This document shows, one piece after another, positions 49,329 through 62,360 of a stretch of 64,000 nt of DNA. The DNA comes from Syngnathus acus. Its lineage: Eukaryota > Chordata > Actinopteri > Syngnathiformes > Syngnathidae. Made by a program: the position numbers and the translations under genes. Where the stretch lies: the NCBI RefSeq assembly GCF_901709675.1, contig NC_051106.1, positions 8,008,001 through 8,072,000 of the forward strand, in the 5' to 3' direction. Positions within the stretch are counted from its first letter, which is position 1. Every line of letters starts with the position of its first letter. The notes beneath the pieces were generated by a model that saw nothing but the letters and a program-made list of their open reading frames with translations, was not told where the DNA came from and ran no database searches.

Positions 49329-52300
49329 TTATTTTGCTTGTCCGATCTTCTTGAATTCAGTTTCAAATATTAACAACCGCCACATTTTGACTATGAACAC
49401 TTCCGCTTCCTCGTCGAGAACCTAAAGACACAAAAACAAGCCTGGTCGGCCATCTTGTAAAATGTGATTTAAAGACGTTAACTGTCTGGTTTACTTACCA
49501 TGGCGACGTCATCGAGAATACCCTGAGGAGTGCTGTGTGCCATCACCTGTAGGGGAAACATTTTTTAAATGTCAGTAAAGTACCACGTGCATGTTAGGGG
49601 GGGGGGTTTACTCGTTGTTTCAATTTCTCCACTTCCGAACCTTTGAGCAGACAAAATCAACCAGCGTTGCTTCCTCCTCGCCGATGTATTCAATGATTTT
49701 CTTGTTGATCCACGGTTTTATGCGGCGGTCCATCAGAGTCTGCCATGAGGACAAATTTCAACCGGTTACTTGTGTTCTTCTCTAAATATTTGTTCAAAAC
49801 AAAACATTGGTCAACATACCGAATCAACCATGGACCAGTCGAGCGGGTATGTGAAGAGCTCGGGCCGGGCCGTGGGGATCTTCTCGATGAGGCTGCGGAT
49901 GTTCTTGCGTTTCTCTTCGGAATTGGCGCCGCTTTTGGCGGCCGACACGTCGGCGCCGTCCAGGCCCAAGCTCTTGTCGTCGTCTCCGTAATCTAGCGGC
50001 ACTAGCTTCCTCTTGCGCGGCTGCTCGTCGGCATCCTCATCCTCATTGAACTTGTTAAAAATGCTGTCTGCTGCTGCCAGCTTTTTGCGCTTGATGGCGT
50101 GCAGCTGGCTGGGGCTGTTGGTAGAACCTGGAAAAGGAGGAGAAAAAGTGGCTTAAATGTGAACAATGGGCAGAGAGAAGGGAGCGAGTCGCAAGTGACC
50201 GTGACAAAAATCAAATCAAGTCCTGACGAGATTTCAATCAAGTTGACAATCAACTTGCGGTTCGATTTAGCCAAGTCCCAAATTCTAATACTGGTCCGAC
50301 TGGAGTCGAGCCATGTGGCCGGAGCCCCCGCACCTCTGACAAGGGCGTTTACCCACCCAGCTTGAGACTGAGGCCAATCTTGGGCCGGTGCTCCTCGAGA
50401 GGCTGCACCTCAGGCGTTCGCTCGCCTGGAATGATGATGCCGCGCGGGGAGTCGTTGCCAGGCGTGTTGGGCGTGGCATTCCCGCTGGCAGAGGACACAG
50501 AGGGAGCGGTGTTGATTGGTCGCATGAGGGCTTTGAGGTGCAGCCTAGCCTCAGGTGAATCCCCACCATTGTGGGCCACATGATCCTGCTGCTGCTCTTC
50601 TTGTTGCTGCTGCTCCTGCTCCTGCTGTTGTTGTTCTTCTTCTTCTTCTTGTTGTTGCTGTTGTTGATGATGTTGTTGTTGTTCCACCCGCTGCTGCTCC
50701 TCTTCCTCCTCTCGCCTTCGCCGCCGCCGCCTTTCCTCCTCTTCATCCTCTTCCGAATGTGGTGGAGGGTCTCGAGGCGTTGGCTCAGCGGGCTTTACCG
50801 ACGCGCTCTTCTCCCTTTCCCGGTGGGACTCTCTGTGTGACTCTCTGTGCGACTCCCTGTGGGACTCTCTATGAGACTCTCTGTGGGATTCTCTGTGGGA
50901 TTCTCTGTGGGAGTCACGGTGGGACTCCCTGTGGGACTCCCTGTGGGACTCCCGGTGGGATTCTCGTTCCTTTTTCTCTTGCTTCACTTTCTCCTCGGGT
51001 TCCAGCTTGAGAGGAGGCTTCCGTCTGCGCTCTGCCTCTTCCTCCAACTGCACACAGTGAACCACTTGCATGTTAGGGAATTTTTGCGAAGAGCTTTCCC
51101 TTCAGGGCACACATTGGCGATTAATCCATTTACTCAGGCATTTTATTTATATTTGGTACGTTCAAGTGCATCTCACTAAAGGTAATCACCCTTTGCATTT
51201 CTGCGTCGGGGTCGGGGTGACCCTCGGCCAGGAGCCTCTGTCGGATTTCCTCCAGTTCCTCCTTCTCTCGCTTGCGGTCGCGCTCGTCCATCTCGGTCTC
51301 CTTTTCCCGGTCGCGAAGGCGCTTTTGCAGAGCGCTGCCCCTACAGGGAGAACATTGCGAGGAGAAGGTGACAAATACAATAAAACTCATCACGTGCGAA
51401 GCTTTAAAAAAAAAAAAAAAAAGGCACCGACCTGTAATATTTGTGATCGTCGCGTTCGTCGTCATAGTCTTCGAGGAATTCCTTGAGTCGTTTGGCTTCT
51501 TTCATCTGATGATGACGAACAATAATGACTTCAACAATCGAGCAGTGAAACAATTACAATACTATGACTTGGTCTTACAGTCTCGCGGCTCCGTTCCTCC
51601 TCCCGCTCCATTTCCTTGCTGTAGTCGCGCAATTTCTTCCTCTCACGCAGTTCCCAGTTTTTCAGCCGCTTTTGGAGCGCAAACAAAGACTCAATTTTCA
51701 AGACTACATGAAGGCGGGAGCACTTCTTAAGTCTGCACATTTTCTTTTAAATTACCTCTTGATAGGCTGCTTCCTTATCTCGGAGTCTCCTCTCGAGTCT
51801 CCTGCGCTCGTACACATCTTCCTCATCTTCATCGCGGTCTCGTTTTTTGTCATCTCTTGTCCTCTCTCTGCACACATGTCCAAAATATGACCCGAGCGGC
51901 ATTAAGCATGAAACGTGTTTGACCAAAAAGTGGTTAGACTGACCTGGAATGGCTGCGAGCTTCGCTGATGTCTCGACTTTTTTCCCTCTCGCGCTCCCTC
52001 GTTCTCTCCCGTTCGCGCTCGCGTTCCCGCTCACGTTCCCGTTCGCGCTCACGTTCGCGCTCCCTGTCCCGGTCCCGCTCGCGTTCCCGGTCCCGCTCGC
52101 GTTCCTTGTCCCGCTCGCGCTCCTTCTCTTTCTCCCTGTCGCGGCGCTCCCTCTCGCGCTCTCGCTCCTTGTCCTTCTCCCGCCGCTCTTTTTCCAGCTC
52201 CTGCCGCTCCTTCTCTTTCTTCCCTTTCTCCTCCTCCAATTTCTTAAGGAGAAAGAGCAGAAAAGTGGTATAAGTTACATTGAAGTTTATATGGGAATGA

Positions 52301-54542
52301 ATAAGGATTGATTTCCTTTTACAGGAATAGCTCTGTAATTGTGTAATAAACGCAGCTATGATCAGTCACCTTGTGTGTGTCACGGAATTTGCTGATCTCT
52401 CTGGAAATCAAGTCCCTCTTGTCATCCTCCAGCTCCATGGCGTTGATGTCATCCTGACCCCCCCAAAAAAAACGCTTCAAGTGAGTGCCAAGGGCCGACG
52501 AAACGTTGCCCGATATGTGGTTGATACCTCGTCTTTCTTGTCTTTTCTCTTCTTGCGAAGTTGCCCGTTGCCGTCCGCGGAGTTGCTGAGTTCGCTGGAA
52601 TACTCCCGGATGAGCACTTCGATGGCGCCCCTCGCCGCCTGGTCTCGACGCAGGGTCTCTTCGTCCAGCACCTCATCCTCTTCCTCGTTCTTACCGTCGC
52701 CGCTTGCCGCCTGTGACAAAAACAAAAAGGCACTTTTAACGGAATCACGGCGATGTATCCTTGACGTGAGAGACTGCTGAGCGTACGCCATTGGCGCTCT
52801 TTTTCTTGGCCTTCCACTCGTCCAGCTGCGCCTTGGTCTTGGCGTCTACTTTGACCAACAGCTTTTTGTCGCCCAGCATCAGCTCGTGCAGGAGTCGCAG
52901 GGATCGCAGCGTCGATTCGGGCTCCTTGTACTCGCAGAAGCCAAACGCTTGTGGGAGGAGGAAGAAAATTCCAATTTCAACACTCCCGAATGCATACACG
53001 TGAATGAGTAAGGACAGTCCTTTTGTACACACTGAAACAAACTCACTGCGTTTTGTTTTACCTTGTAGTTTCCCAGAAGCGCCTTGGACTCGCTTCCAGC
53101 TTAGAACAATGCCACATTTCTGCAAAAACAGACAACACAAAGACAATTCATATTACGCAAATATTGGCCTGTGGAAGAATAATGACAAACTTAATTTCTT
53201 TATCAAAATTATTATTTTCTCTCCAAGAATTTACATCTGTCATTAATCACCATGCTTATTGTTTTGAGACTTTTTAATTGCTACGGTTATGGTTAAGAAA
53301 CAGCATTTTGATGGGGGATTGGACGATTCCGGGATGTCTGGTGTGAAATGCTCTCGTTTGAGGTCAAGCCACTGCCTCTCAATCGGGTTGAGGTCAAGGC
53401 TTTATACATGAACTTGTGATGTTCATCGGTTCATTGTTAGACATATTGTCTATGAATGTAGGATGCTCAACACTGTTACTTCTTCCAAAGTGTGGCTATC
53501 CTGTAAAGAAGATGAGGTTTAAGAAGAACATTATAGAGTGCCAGCTGAAGAAATCACTGGCACATCAAGCATGAAACTAAAATACAAAATAAAATAGGGT
53601 TCATGGGAGAACAAGATGTTAGTTTTCTGAGTGCCTTTTTTCAAGGCAAATGTGGCACGTTTCTGCTCCTAACTCACCGCCAGCAGCTGCCTGACCAGCA
53701 TGTCAGACGCCTTTTCTGAGATGTTGCCCACAAACACGGTGGTAGTGGGGCCATCCTCTGGGTCCTTGGCTCGGAAGTTGATCTTGTTTGGAAGCATCGG
53801 CTTCTGCGCAACAGAAACTGGGGTTGGGACAAGAACCTGCCCAAAACAAACAAAATGTAAATAGAAAGTCAAACAACAACTGAATGGAATTTCATTTAGA
53901 ATAGCATAGGTCTGCTGTGACTCACTGAGGGAGAGGGGGTCACGACACCCATGTGAACTGGTATCATGGGAGTACCTGTAGTAATTGAGAGAAAAAAAAA
54001 ATACATATTACAATCAGAGAGTGGTGTTTTGTTTAATATTAAAAAATCTATGAGACACTAACACTTAGTTTGGCTCAATTTTTTTTCATAAATCGAAATG
54101 TTTTGGAACTAAAAGTCCAATAAAAAGATGTCCAAAGTCCAGGCTGGAAACAGGAAGTTGGCAACACAGATATTTCTATGGGATAAAGTATAACCTTGAT
54201 GATAATAATAATCATAATAATAATAAAAAAACACACTTGAGGATGCTTCACAATGGCCACATAATTCAAGCACTCACACATTTAATCTTTCATGTCAATA
54301 TTCATACTTTTTGTGACTACTTTGATTGATTGAATTCCATGTGAGTTTTCTCATCTAAAATGGGTGCTCAATAAATTCGGGAGCCACTGACACTTTTAAA
54401 GGTGTCTGTCGGTCAAAAGACTCCTTAATTTGATACCTGGTGGGACGGGCGGGCCGAAGGTGCCGAACTGGGGCGGGGGGAGCCCGGGGGGCAACTGGGG
54501 GATGCTCAGCGGCTGGCGGTTAAGCGGAGGAGGGAATGACAT
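49329..54542 (-). CDS. rbm25: RNA-binding protein 25, splicing factor
   Basis: Seventeen exons give 921 aa (human 843): 54437-54542, 53926-53975, 53678-53836, 53062-53119, 52787-52947, 52528-52710, 52370-52453, 51944-52242, 51756-51867, 51579-51668, 51432-51505, 51190-51340, 50357-51047, 49820-50127, 49641-49739, 49499-49546 and 49329-49421. It is a nuclear U1-snRNP-associated regulator of splice-site choice, including of apoptosis genes. In order: Pro-rich N terminus (MSFPPPLNRQP), RRM at about 84-160 (TTTVFVGNISEKASD, SWKRVQGASGKLQAFGFCEY), Arg/Glu-rich region from about 268 (long RE/RD runs), and C-terminal PWI domain (PLDWSMVDSTLMDRRI, INKKIIEYIGEEEATL, FIVKMWRLLIFETE). The 691-nt exon contains an expanded ESHR tract and poly-Gln/Glu runs that the human protein lacks. 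The join after LKLG uses donor GTGGGT, the only one keeping the frame. Confidence 0.96.
50585..50735 (-). repeat. Poly-Gln/Glu/Arg coding tracts in rbm25
   Basis: Triplet-rich sequence (ctg/ttg/ctc/ttc on the plus strand) encodes runs of Gln, Glu and Arg in the rbm25 frame, including six Gln followed by five Glu. The open frames of poly-Leu on the plus strand here are shadows. Confidence 0.85.
50821..50967 (-). repeat. 12-bp coding minisatellite (ESHR)n in rbm25
   Basis: A 12-bp repeat (gactctctgtgg type on the plus strand) runs for about twelve copies. It encodes Glu-Ser-His-Arg units, one changed to Asp-Ser-His-Arg. Synonymous Ser and His changes distinguish copies. Confidence 0.9.
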
Positions 54543-56476
54543 CGTGAGGGGGACAGGAACCTGTAACAAAAAGACGATATTCTAGCTCAACACCAACTCC
54601 TTCACAAATATGCCCCAATTACTACTTTTATTGTTAATACACTAAAGGTCAAAGTTATTTTGGCAGGGCGCGGCTCTTTTGTCAAAAAAGAAGAGGAAAA
54701 ACCCGCGGCCGGCCATGTTATAAGTGTGCTAGTTAGCTTTAGCACCGATAGCGCGAGTTAGCTCCGTGGCCTTGCTAGCTCACGTTAGCGAGAGGGAAGC
54801 TAATGTTCCGAGTAACTCACCTATAAAATGGGTTTTAAAAAGGACGACCCAGCAACGCTGCGCGTTCCCCCAAGCCCATTAAACATACACGAGGAATAAA
54901 GCGTATCGCGAGTACGGTTTTGGCGTTTGTAATGACACCGGTACTCTTCAGGAACACAAGAAAATAGAGGGAGCCTTTTTCTTAACGAAGAGGATCATGG
55001 GAAAATGGTGATATCAAGGAAGCAGTGCTGCCCTTAGCGACGTCTCGCAGGCGGGCGTCCGAAAGCCTTGACTGACGCGTTAGACTGCACGCAAATAGAA
55101 TAAAATCCCGACAAAACTGCTTTTTAATCCAGGTTACAAACTATGCTTTTTCACCCACAATACTTATGATCAATGTCTTGAAGAGCATTTTCATTCTAAC
55201 CCAAACCTTAAATGTTTTATACTAATGTGAATCACATTGAATTACATTCTGTGTAAAATGCATTATATCAGTAAAGTATTACTCAATATCTGTCAAACTG
55301 CTGCGCGTTGTCAAGGTCGGAAGTTCGGACCCCCCAATATCAGTTACACTGATGAACTGAAAATCTTGTAATGAGTTTAAAACACTGAGATTTTAAACAA
55401 AAGTATTGTATTATATACACACACAAAAGCTTAGGGCACCACGGCCTATAGGGGGCGCCACGGCCTTGGAGATTGCACGTTCAATAAAACTATTGTAAAA
55501 AAAGATTTCTCTCCTAAAATTGAATATATACGTATACAAATTGAATATATTCAAATCTGACAATCGAATATTTCCTGCCTGCTAAAAATTCCTGCTTTTT
55601 AATAGTGACTCAAAACATTATTTCTTCTAAAAAACAAACAAGAACGAAAAAAGACCAAATGATGGCTGTCACTTTTTGCGACATTTTCGTGAGGTGTATG
55701 ACCCCAAGATTTTTCAATTGCCAAATATTTGCTTTGGCTAAATAATGGCAGCGAAACAGCACTTGTCCTAATGGCCCTCTGTAAGAAAAATTGCATAACA
55801 CGTTATAAATAATCACTCAATGAAAGGAGGGCACCTTATAATAACTAATGAAAATACACTTTTTGTAGAACCTGACATAAAATGAATATTAAACGTTCTG
55901 CTCTTGCGTATACGTCCGCGTGTGAGATGGCGATTCAACAGGTGATTGTGTAAAGTGATCCAATGTTTTTGACCGGCACGTGGATAAAAGCTGCGCTCGG
56001 AACAGATGTCACAATGTAAACAATCCCATCAATCCACGGTCCGCTACGTCTATTCGTGGAAATTTCCATCGTAAAACCTCACGCACTGCATTTCCCCCCC
56101 ACAGCTTCTAAACAGACCACGCCCACAATCCCAAACCCACTTATTTCCCCGCGTTTCATTGGTCGTCGTGAAGGTGTGTCACGGACTGACGTCACAAGCT
56201 GTGGCACTAAGAAGGGGGGGCGCTCACTGTGTGAACTGCACCTTTTCGATCGGGACATAAACAGCAAACACGATTTAAAAAAAAATATATATATATATAG
56301 GACAGCCCTGAGTTTCTTTGGATTGTTTATCATTATTTTAAGTAGCTTCAGTAGGATTCCTTCAAACCGGAACTTGTGAGGGTGCGGATCACGTTTGGCA
56401 TCCGAACAAGAGGCAATAACGCGCCGGTCTTTCGTCAGACACACGGCGGAGACTCCAAAGAGGAGAGAGGAGAATC
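54543..56476. other. rbm25 5' region and arg2 upstream region
   Basis: An acceptor (gttacag) 18 bases before the rbm25 ATG indicates a 5' UTR intron, with the first exon and promoter in about 54640-55030. The stretch 55100-56050 is AT-rich without a gene. The arg2 promoter should be within 56050-56476, where a (ta)n tract lies at 56284-56299. Confidence 0.5.
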
Positions 56477-59442
56477 ATGGCGCTCAGGGGACATCTGCTA
56501 AGACTTGCTCGAACCTGGTCGCTCGCAGGCGGTCAGCCAAGCCGAGCCCAGTCGGTGGCCGTGCTGGGGGCTCCCTTCTCACATGGACAGGTAAAAACAT
56601 CCTATTTTAGCAGACAAAGCAAAACAATGTCACATTTATTAATGAAAAGTGATTGTGTTTTATTTGGTATAGAAAAGAAGAGGCGTGGAACACGGGCCTA
56701 AAGTCATCAGGGATGCGGGGCTCATCGAGCAGCTGTCTGGTTTGGGTGAGCACCGGCCGGCGTTACATAACCAGATTTGAACCTCACCAGGCTATTCATA
56801 GTCACATGCGTATATATTTTACATACACGCGTAAGAAGACTTTCCTTAAAATATAATTGTGGGGATGTGTAATTCACGAACTATTGCAATTCGTTTTAAT
56901 TCATAATCAACTGAAATGGCGTCCCATCTCCACGTGTTCGTACTGCGCATGCTCAGGATCTGCAGACAATGAAAGTGGGCCCTTCCTTTGCCTCTGAAAT
57001 CCGCAGTTTGCAAGATGACGCGCGGTTTCTTTTCTTTATTTTCTGTGAAAATTTACCCCATAGCGTGTCGCGGCACGTCCTACTCCCACGCGCGCCAAAA
57101 CATCATAAAGGGGATTTGGAGGAGAAAAAAAAAAAAAAAAAAGCGACCAGTTTGAGTTTCAGCAGCCCACCTAAAGCCAATGTTGAACCCAATTTGTGGG
57201 TCAAAATAATGAACCCAACCTTGGGTAAATGTCACAGTACATCAGATACGACATACAAAACACAGTACATGCTACTGCGGTCCCTATTTTACCCTCAAAA
57301 TGGAATGCGTCTGATAAAAGGACGTCCTGTACGTTCTGGTGCGTGCCTGCACTCGCTTGCACTTCTGTGAACTCTATAACCGTGAAAATATGCTCGTTTA
57401 AAAATGTAATTAGTGCTGGCGGTTGATTGATTGCTCAAATGTACTAGATTACATTATTCTGTTATGGCAATTTTTTAAATTTTGATCATGCTAAAAATGA
57501 GGGGGGGAATACAAGTATAATTTTTTTCAATGTTTTAAAAATTATGATTTTTTTCCCCAAAATTATTTTATTTGCTAATACAAATGATAATGCACAGAGT
57601 ACCAGACATTTATTGGAAGTAAGGTTTTGTTTTTTGGGCAGTTATCTTAATCAGAGTGAATAAATGAAAGAAAAAATAATAATTTAAAAATGTGAAACTA
57701 CCTCAAGGCAGAAACCGTAACGATTTATTCCGGTGGACGATGTACCGATAAATCCAGGTGGGGTGTCCATTAAAAGCTTCGGGCCGCCACCATGTGAGCA
57801 CTATACACAGGTGCAATATTGTGTGATAAAACGGATCACTTTAGAATTGTCCTTCAGTCTATTTCTGTGGTGGCTGCTCAAGGTAACTGGCCACGTTATT
57901 GCGCGGTAAGACAACACTGTCATCTGACCTCACATTGCCTCGACGTACATCGGGTCGGAGAATGCCGAGACTGAAATCCGAACTCGAGACTTGCTGGGTG
58001 TGGGCCGGCGATGCTGCGGAATGACTCATCAGAGTGGAAGCTATGCATATAGATCTTGCGTAAGCGGATTTGCGCAATGGTTCCACGAAAAAGGTCTGGG
58101 AGAATGGGCTTGCAATTTCGCATCGGTCGTTCAAATTTGGCGGCTGATGTATTTGAGTGGCATGAATGTTTGCACCAAGATTATACACGTCCATTTCAGA
58201 TTACGCCGTGCATGACTTTGGTGATCTCACTTTCCACTACCCGGAGGTGGACGAGCCCTTCATGGACGTCCACTCCCCTCGCACAGTGGGCGCCGCCACA
58301 AAGAAGCTTTCGGGCGCAGTGAGCAGAGCGGTGGGCGCCGGTCATACCCTGGTCATGCTAGGAGGGGACCACAGGTAACCAGATCGACTCACCAAAAATA
58401 TTCTTGCGCAACCTGATTTATGATTTACCATTTGGTTCTCGTGCATAGCCTTGGCATTGGATCGGTGGCAGGCCACGCCCAACAGTGTCCTGACCTTTGT
58501 CTCATATGGATTGACGCGCACGCCGATGTGAACACGCCCGAGACTTCACCATCGGGGAATCTCCACGGTCAGCCGGTGGCCTTCCTGCTCAAAGAGCTGC
58601 AAGATAAGGTGAGGGTGCAGGCAGGTCTGGAATCTTGAATATGACTCATCGACAAGTCATTTTTACCTGTCGATGCATGTCCAACGTAGGTGCTGGATCT
58701 TCCGGGGTTTTCTTGGGTGAAGCCGGTTCTCTCCTGCAGGGACCTGGTGTATATTGGACTTCGGGATGTGGACCCCGGCGAGTAGTAAGGAGAATTCTGG
58801 AAGCTCGTCAACCTACAAAGATTTTTCAGTGAACCCTTTTGTGTGTTCTTCACAGCCACATCCTGAAGAACTTGGGGATCCAGTACTTCACCATGAGGGA
58901 TATCGACAGACTCGGCATCCAGAGGGTCACGGAAGTCGCTCTGGATCACGTGCTGGCGAGGTAACGCTCGACGTCGCGGGGCAAACATTCCATCCGAGTC
59001 GGACCTTTAAACCATCTTCTCGCCTTCCAACAGAAAGCAAAGACCCGTTCACTTGAGCTTTGACATCGACGCATTCGACCCGTCTCTGGCTCCTGCTACG
59101 GGGACGCCGGTGAACGGAGGGTTGACCTACAGGGAGGGCATCTACATCGCAGAGGAAGTTCACAACACAGGTAAACAAAAACTTTGATCGACACTCTCTC
59201 ACATGTTTCAGGTCGAAGATTTGCAACTTTGTGGTCCTGGATTTGCAGGTCTGCTGTCGGTCATGGACCTGGTGGAGGTGAACCCCGGGGTGGGGGCGAC
59301 ACAGGCGGCCATAGAGGCCACCGCCTCCCTGGCTGTCGACGTCATCGCGTCATCCCTGGGGCAGACGAGAGAAGGAGCTCACGGGGTCATTGACGAGATC
59401 CGCTCGACTAAAGAAGGCGACACGGAGCAGCTCTGCCTCTGA
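56477..59442 (+). CDS. arg2: Arginase 2, mitochondrial
   Basis: Hydrolyses L-arginine to ornithine and urea in mitochondria. Eight exons give 350 aa (human ARG2 354): 56477-56590, 56673-56745, 58200-58374, 58449-58608, 58690-58784, 58856-58960, 59034-59170 and 59249-59442. The Arg-rich, acid-poor first 25 residues ([19 protein letters not shown]) look like a mitochondrial targeting peptide. The binuclear manganese ligands are all present: His120 in GGDHS, Asp143, His145 and Asp147 in DAHAD, Asp251 and Asp253 in SFDIDAFDP. The substrate loop SGNLHGQPV and GLTYREG are intact, and the C terminus is shorter than in human. The 1.45-kb second intron carries repeat-like sequence. It is convergent with vti1b, as in human. 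Confidence 0.97.
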
Positions 59443-60802
59443 GTGCTCAGAGCAAAACAGCCACAGACTTCTTCCACGAACCCCATAAGCATTCCAAAGT
59501 GTTGCATCCAAGACTACAAAAAAAACTGAATCAAATAGCTGAGGAATTCTATTATTTTTTTTTTAATCCACTTTTTATTGTGCTGTATTTCATCGTGGAA
59601 AGTATTTGTCATCGTCTCAAAAGGTTTGCCATGTAAAGCCTAGACATTTTAGACGGCAAGGCCGACTAATTTATTTTGCTATTTTATGTATGAAGGCATG
59701 GATGCCTGGTATTTATTTTTTGGAGTAGTTTACAAGGAAAGGGAGCTTGGCTCAAAGGTATGATTAGCAACAAACCAAAAGTGTATTTATAGACTAGTTA
59801 TAATAAGGAATTTGAGTACGCACTTTTGGACCAGCTGGGATTGTTTTATTTTTTATTTTTCATCACCAATGAAACCACTAATTTGACGTAGTAAATATCG
59901 ATTGACGGCGACGTGATGTGGCGGAATGGGTAAAGGAGCAAACGTAGCATACTACATGCATGCTGCAATTTTTTTTTTTTTTCTTCCACCACTCAAACCA
60001 CTAAACTAACAGTGTTTATGTTCTTGTATTAAAGAGTTTATTTTCTGGTCTTCCATTTAAGTATAATTTGTCCGGTTGCCATTTTTTGGGTGTGCAAAGT
60101 CCAAAGATTATGAAAGATTAAATTAAAAGGTAAGTTATTACTTTAAATAGTTCATTTATTTTTTTTAGGAGTTACGTTAAATTCCACCTTAGAACCACCA
60201 CTTAAAAAAAAAAAAAAAAAAAAACTCAAATATGAGTCAACAAAAGAGGAAGCAGGTACTTGGCCATCATTGTTCATTTTGTAAAACAATCATTCACAAT
60301 CATCTGACCAATGGATTAAATCATTTCAAGTCAAAAGTTGCCATCAATCAAGAAGGCTTACAACAATATACGTGTTAACTAATCACAGTGATAACGACTG
60401 GCAAACAGTTTAGAGTATAAACAAAAGGAAATGTAGATGGCTTCGAATAAAGCAACTTTTTTGTCTATATTGATCAGAGTGTAATAATAAGTACCCTGAG
60501 CAATATCAAGTTAAAAGCAAGACAGAAAGTGTGCAATGTGGTCTTATATTGCTAAATGAAGTGCAGTACCTCAATTTACCACACCAGGTCGCCATGTTGT
60601 CACACCGGTGTGCGCAGATGTCCAAAACTCCCTTCCAGAGGGATTTCTCTGGATTAACAGTCCGATCAAATAGTGCACATTAAATTCTGTGGCTCATGTG
60701 ATGAGGAACGTTCATCTCAAGTGAACCTTCAGTGACACGTTGGACCTTATGGACGCGAAAGCGGGTTCAGAGAGAATTCCACTACCTTCCCATCCTCAAT
60801 CT
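59443..60802. other. 3' regions of arg2 and vti1b
   Basis: Convergent 3' UTRs and intergenic DNA, AT-rich. An ATTAAA poly(A) signal candidate for arg2 lies at 60028, and a poly-A run lies at 60205-60224. No gene is seen. Confidence 0.55.
60028..60033 (+). terminator. Candidate poly(A) signal of arg2
   Basis: ATTAAA, about 590 bases beyond the stop codon, followed by a T/G-rich stretch (tttattttctggtctt). Confidence 0.4.
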
Positions 60803-62360
60803 TCATCGGCGAAAGAACTTGAGGTAAACCACAGCGCCTAGAATGGCCAGTTCCATGAGAATGATGACGGCGAGAAGCAGCTTGTTTGTCATGAGCCTGG
60901 CGGAAGATCAGCAAAGTACGTCAGCCAATGATTTGTGTTACTAAAACACGCAGAAAAGGAATGGCTTTCGACTTGGGAGGTTCCACGGTTAGATCGCATC
61001 AAATCCGGGCTCACACTTACCGTCGTGACATGGAACGAAGGATTTTCCGAGTGCGACTGAGGTTCTCCCCCGTATTTACCAGCTACAAACAAAAACAAAC
61101 AAACTGGGTGAGGGATAGGAAGTGCAACTACCTCGTGCTCCCTTGACATCTAATCTGTAAACAAATAGTGCAGCTCTGCATATGTGCATGACATGCTTTT
61201 GGAAGTATTTGTTCATTAAGTGGCATTGCTTGCAGAATTTACTACAAGCATCACATTGCAGTTGGCCACTTTCAAAACACTCACTCTGTCCTTGGTCCGA
61301 TCCAGCTGCTCCCGCTGCCCGCCGAGTTCCTCGATGATGTCGGTGCCGATGTTCTCAGTCTCGATGGCCAGGCGTTGACTGCGCTCGATGCTCTGGCTTG
61401 TGTTGTTCAGCGACTCGGTGCCTTGCAGGAGCAGGGCTCGCTGCGACTGCACTCGTGTCTGGACAAAGGGGGGAGAAACTACTAGTTAGAAGACATGAGC
61501 CACCCTGTCGTGCCATTACAAGAGGTGGCCGTGGCCTTCCCGGTCCACCCCGTAACTCCGTCCCTATTAAAGTGTGCGTGCACAGCCATCTCAAAGAAAC
61601 AACAACCCTGGCCTACTGTTGATCACAAGTGTTGTGAGGGTCCTTCAAGAAAATAATGCCAATCGAGTATGTCCACATTCTTGCCACACTCACGCTTTGT
61701 TGGTTTTGCGATGAATAGATGCTGCCTTGACTCCCGTCCGACAGCAGCGGGGCCGAGTTCTTGGCGTCCCGCTGCAGCTTGGCGAGGTCTCGTTGGTAAA
61801 GACGCAGCTTGGTTCTCATGGGATTCCGGTAGGATGGCGGAGCATCACGCAGCTCCTCTTCCATCCCCTGCAGCTGGGTTGAAACGAGCACACAATGATG
61901 CATTATTTTTTTGCATGCTAGAAAGATATAGGCTCTACAAGGGACACCCCTAGATAACATTCACATTGTCTTTCTATTCTCCACAGTGCAATTTCCAACA
62001 TACTGCCTCTTTAAGAATTGAATCTTGCAGCTCTTTTTCTGTATCTATCTGGATTCTGCAGGTCACGTGAAGCAAACACGACGGTTTGCTAGCTAACATT
62101 CCCAAAACAATCAGGGTAGCTCACAATTTCCTCCGCCTCCAAATTTCTTTCGTCAAAGGCCCTCAATAAGCTCTTTTTCTCCTCTGCGGGTGAACAAAAA
62201 CACAAAAGGTGTCAAATGCGTTGCTGTGCAAGAGAATTCTAGAATTTGATATTTGTTTTGTACCTCCATGACTCCTCAGCAGCCTCTCTGGCATTAGCTT
62301 TAGCTCCTCGTACAGGGACCTATAGATTTCGTGCAACTTCTCAAATTCTTCCGACGACAT
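60803..62360 (-). CDS. vti1b: Vesicle transport v-SNARE Vti1b
   Basis: A tail-anchored Qb-SNARE of late endosome, lysosome and trans-Golgi fusion. Six exons give 219 aa (human 232): 62264-62360, 62125-62183, 61694-61867, 61285-61458, 61021-61082 and 60803-60896. The start MSSEEFEKLHEIYRSLYEEL opens the N-terminal three-helix domain. The SNARE helix spans about residues 130-190 (SLNNTSQSIERSQRLA, ELGGQREQLDRTKDR, NLSRTRKILRSM). A single C-terminal membrane anchor follows (LLLAVIILMELAILGAVVY) and ends FFRR. The conserved SNARE zero-layer Gln lies in GGQREQ. All junctions are in phase. Confidence 0.96.

Noticed and set aside
50555-51010. Plus-strand poly-Leu/Val frames over rbm25 that look like membrane proteins
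   Set aside because: Antisense reading of Gln/Glu/ESHR codons. The minus-strand exon is confirmed by splice phase and homology.
57859-58322. Open frames in the second intron of arg2
   Set aside because: Exon 3 of arg2 starts cleanly at 58200, and the rest has no homology.
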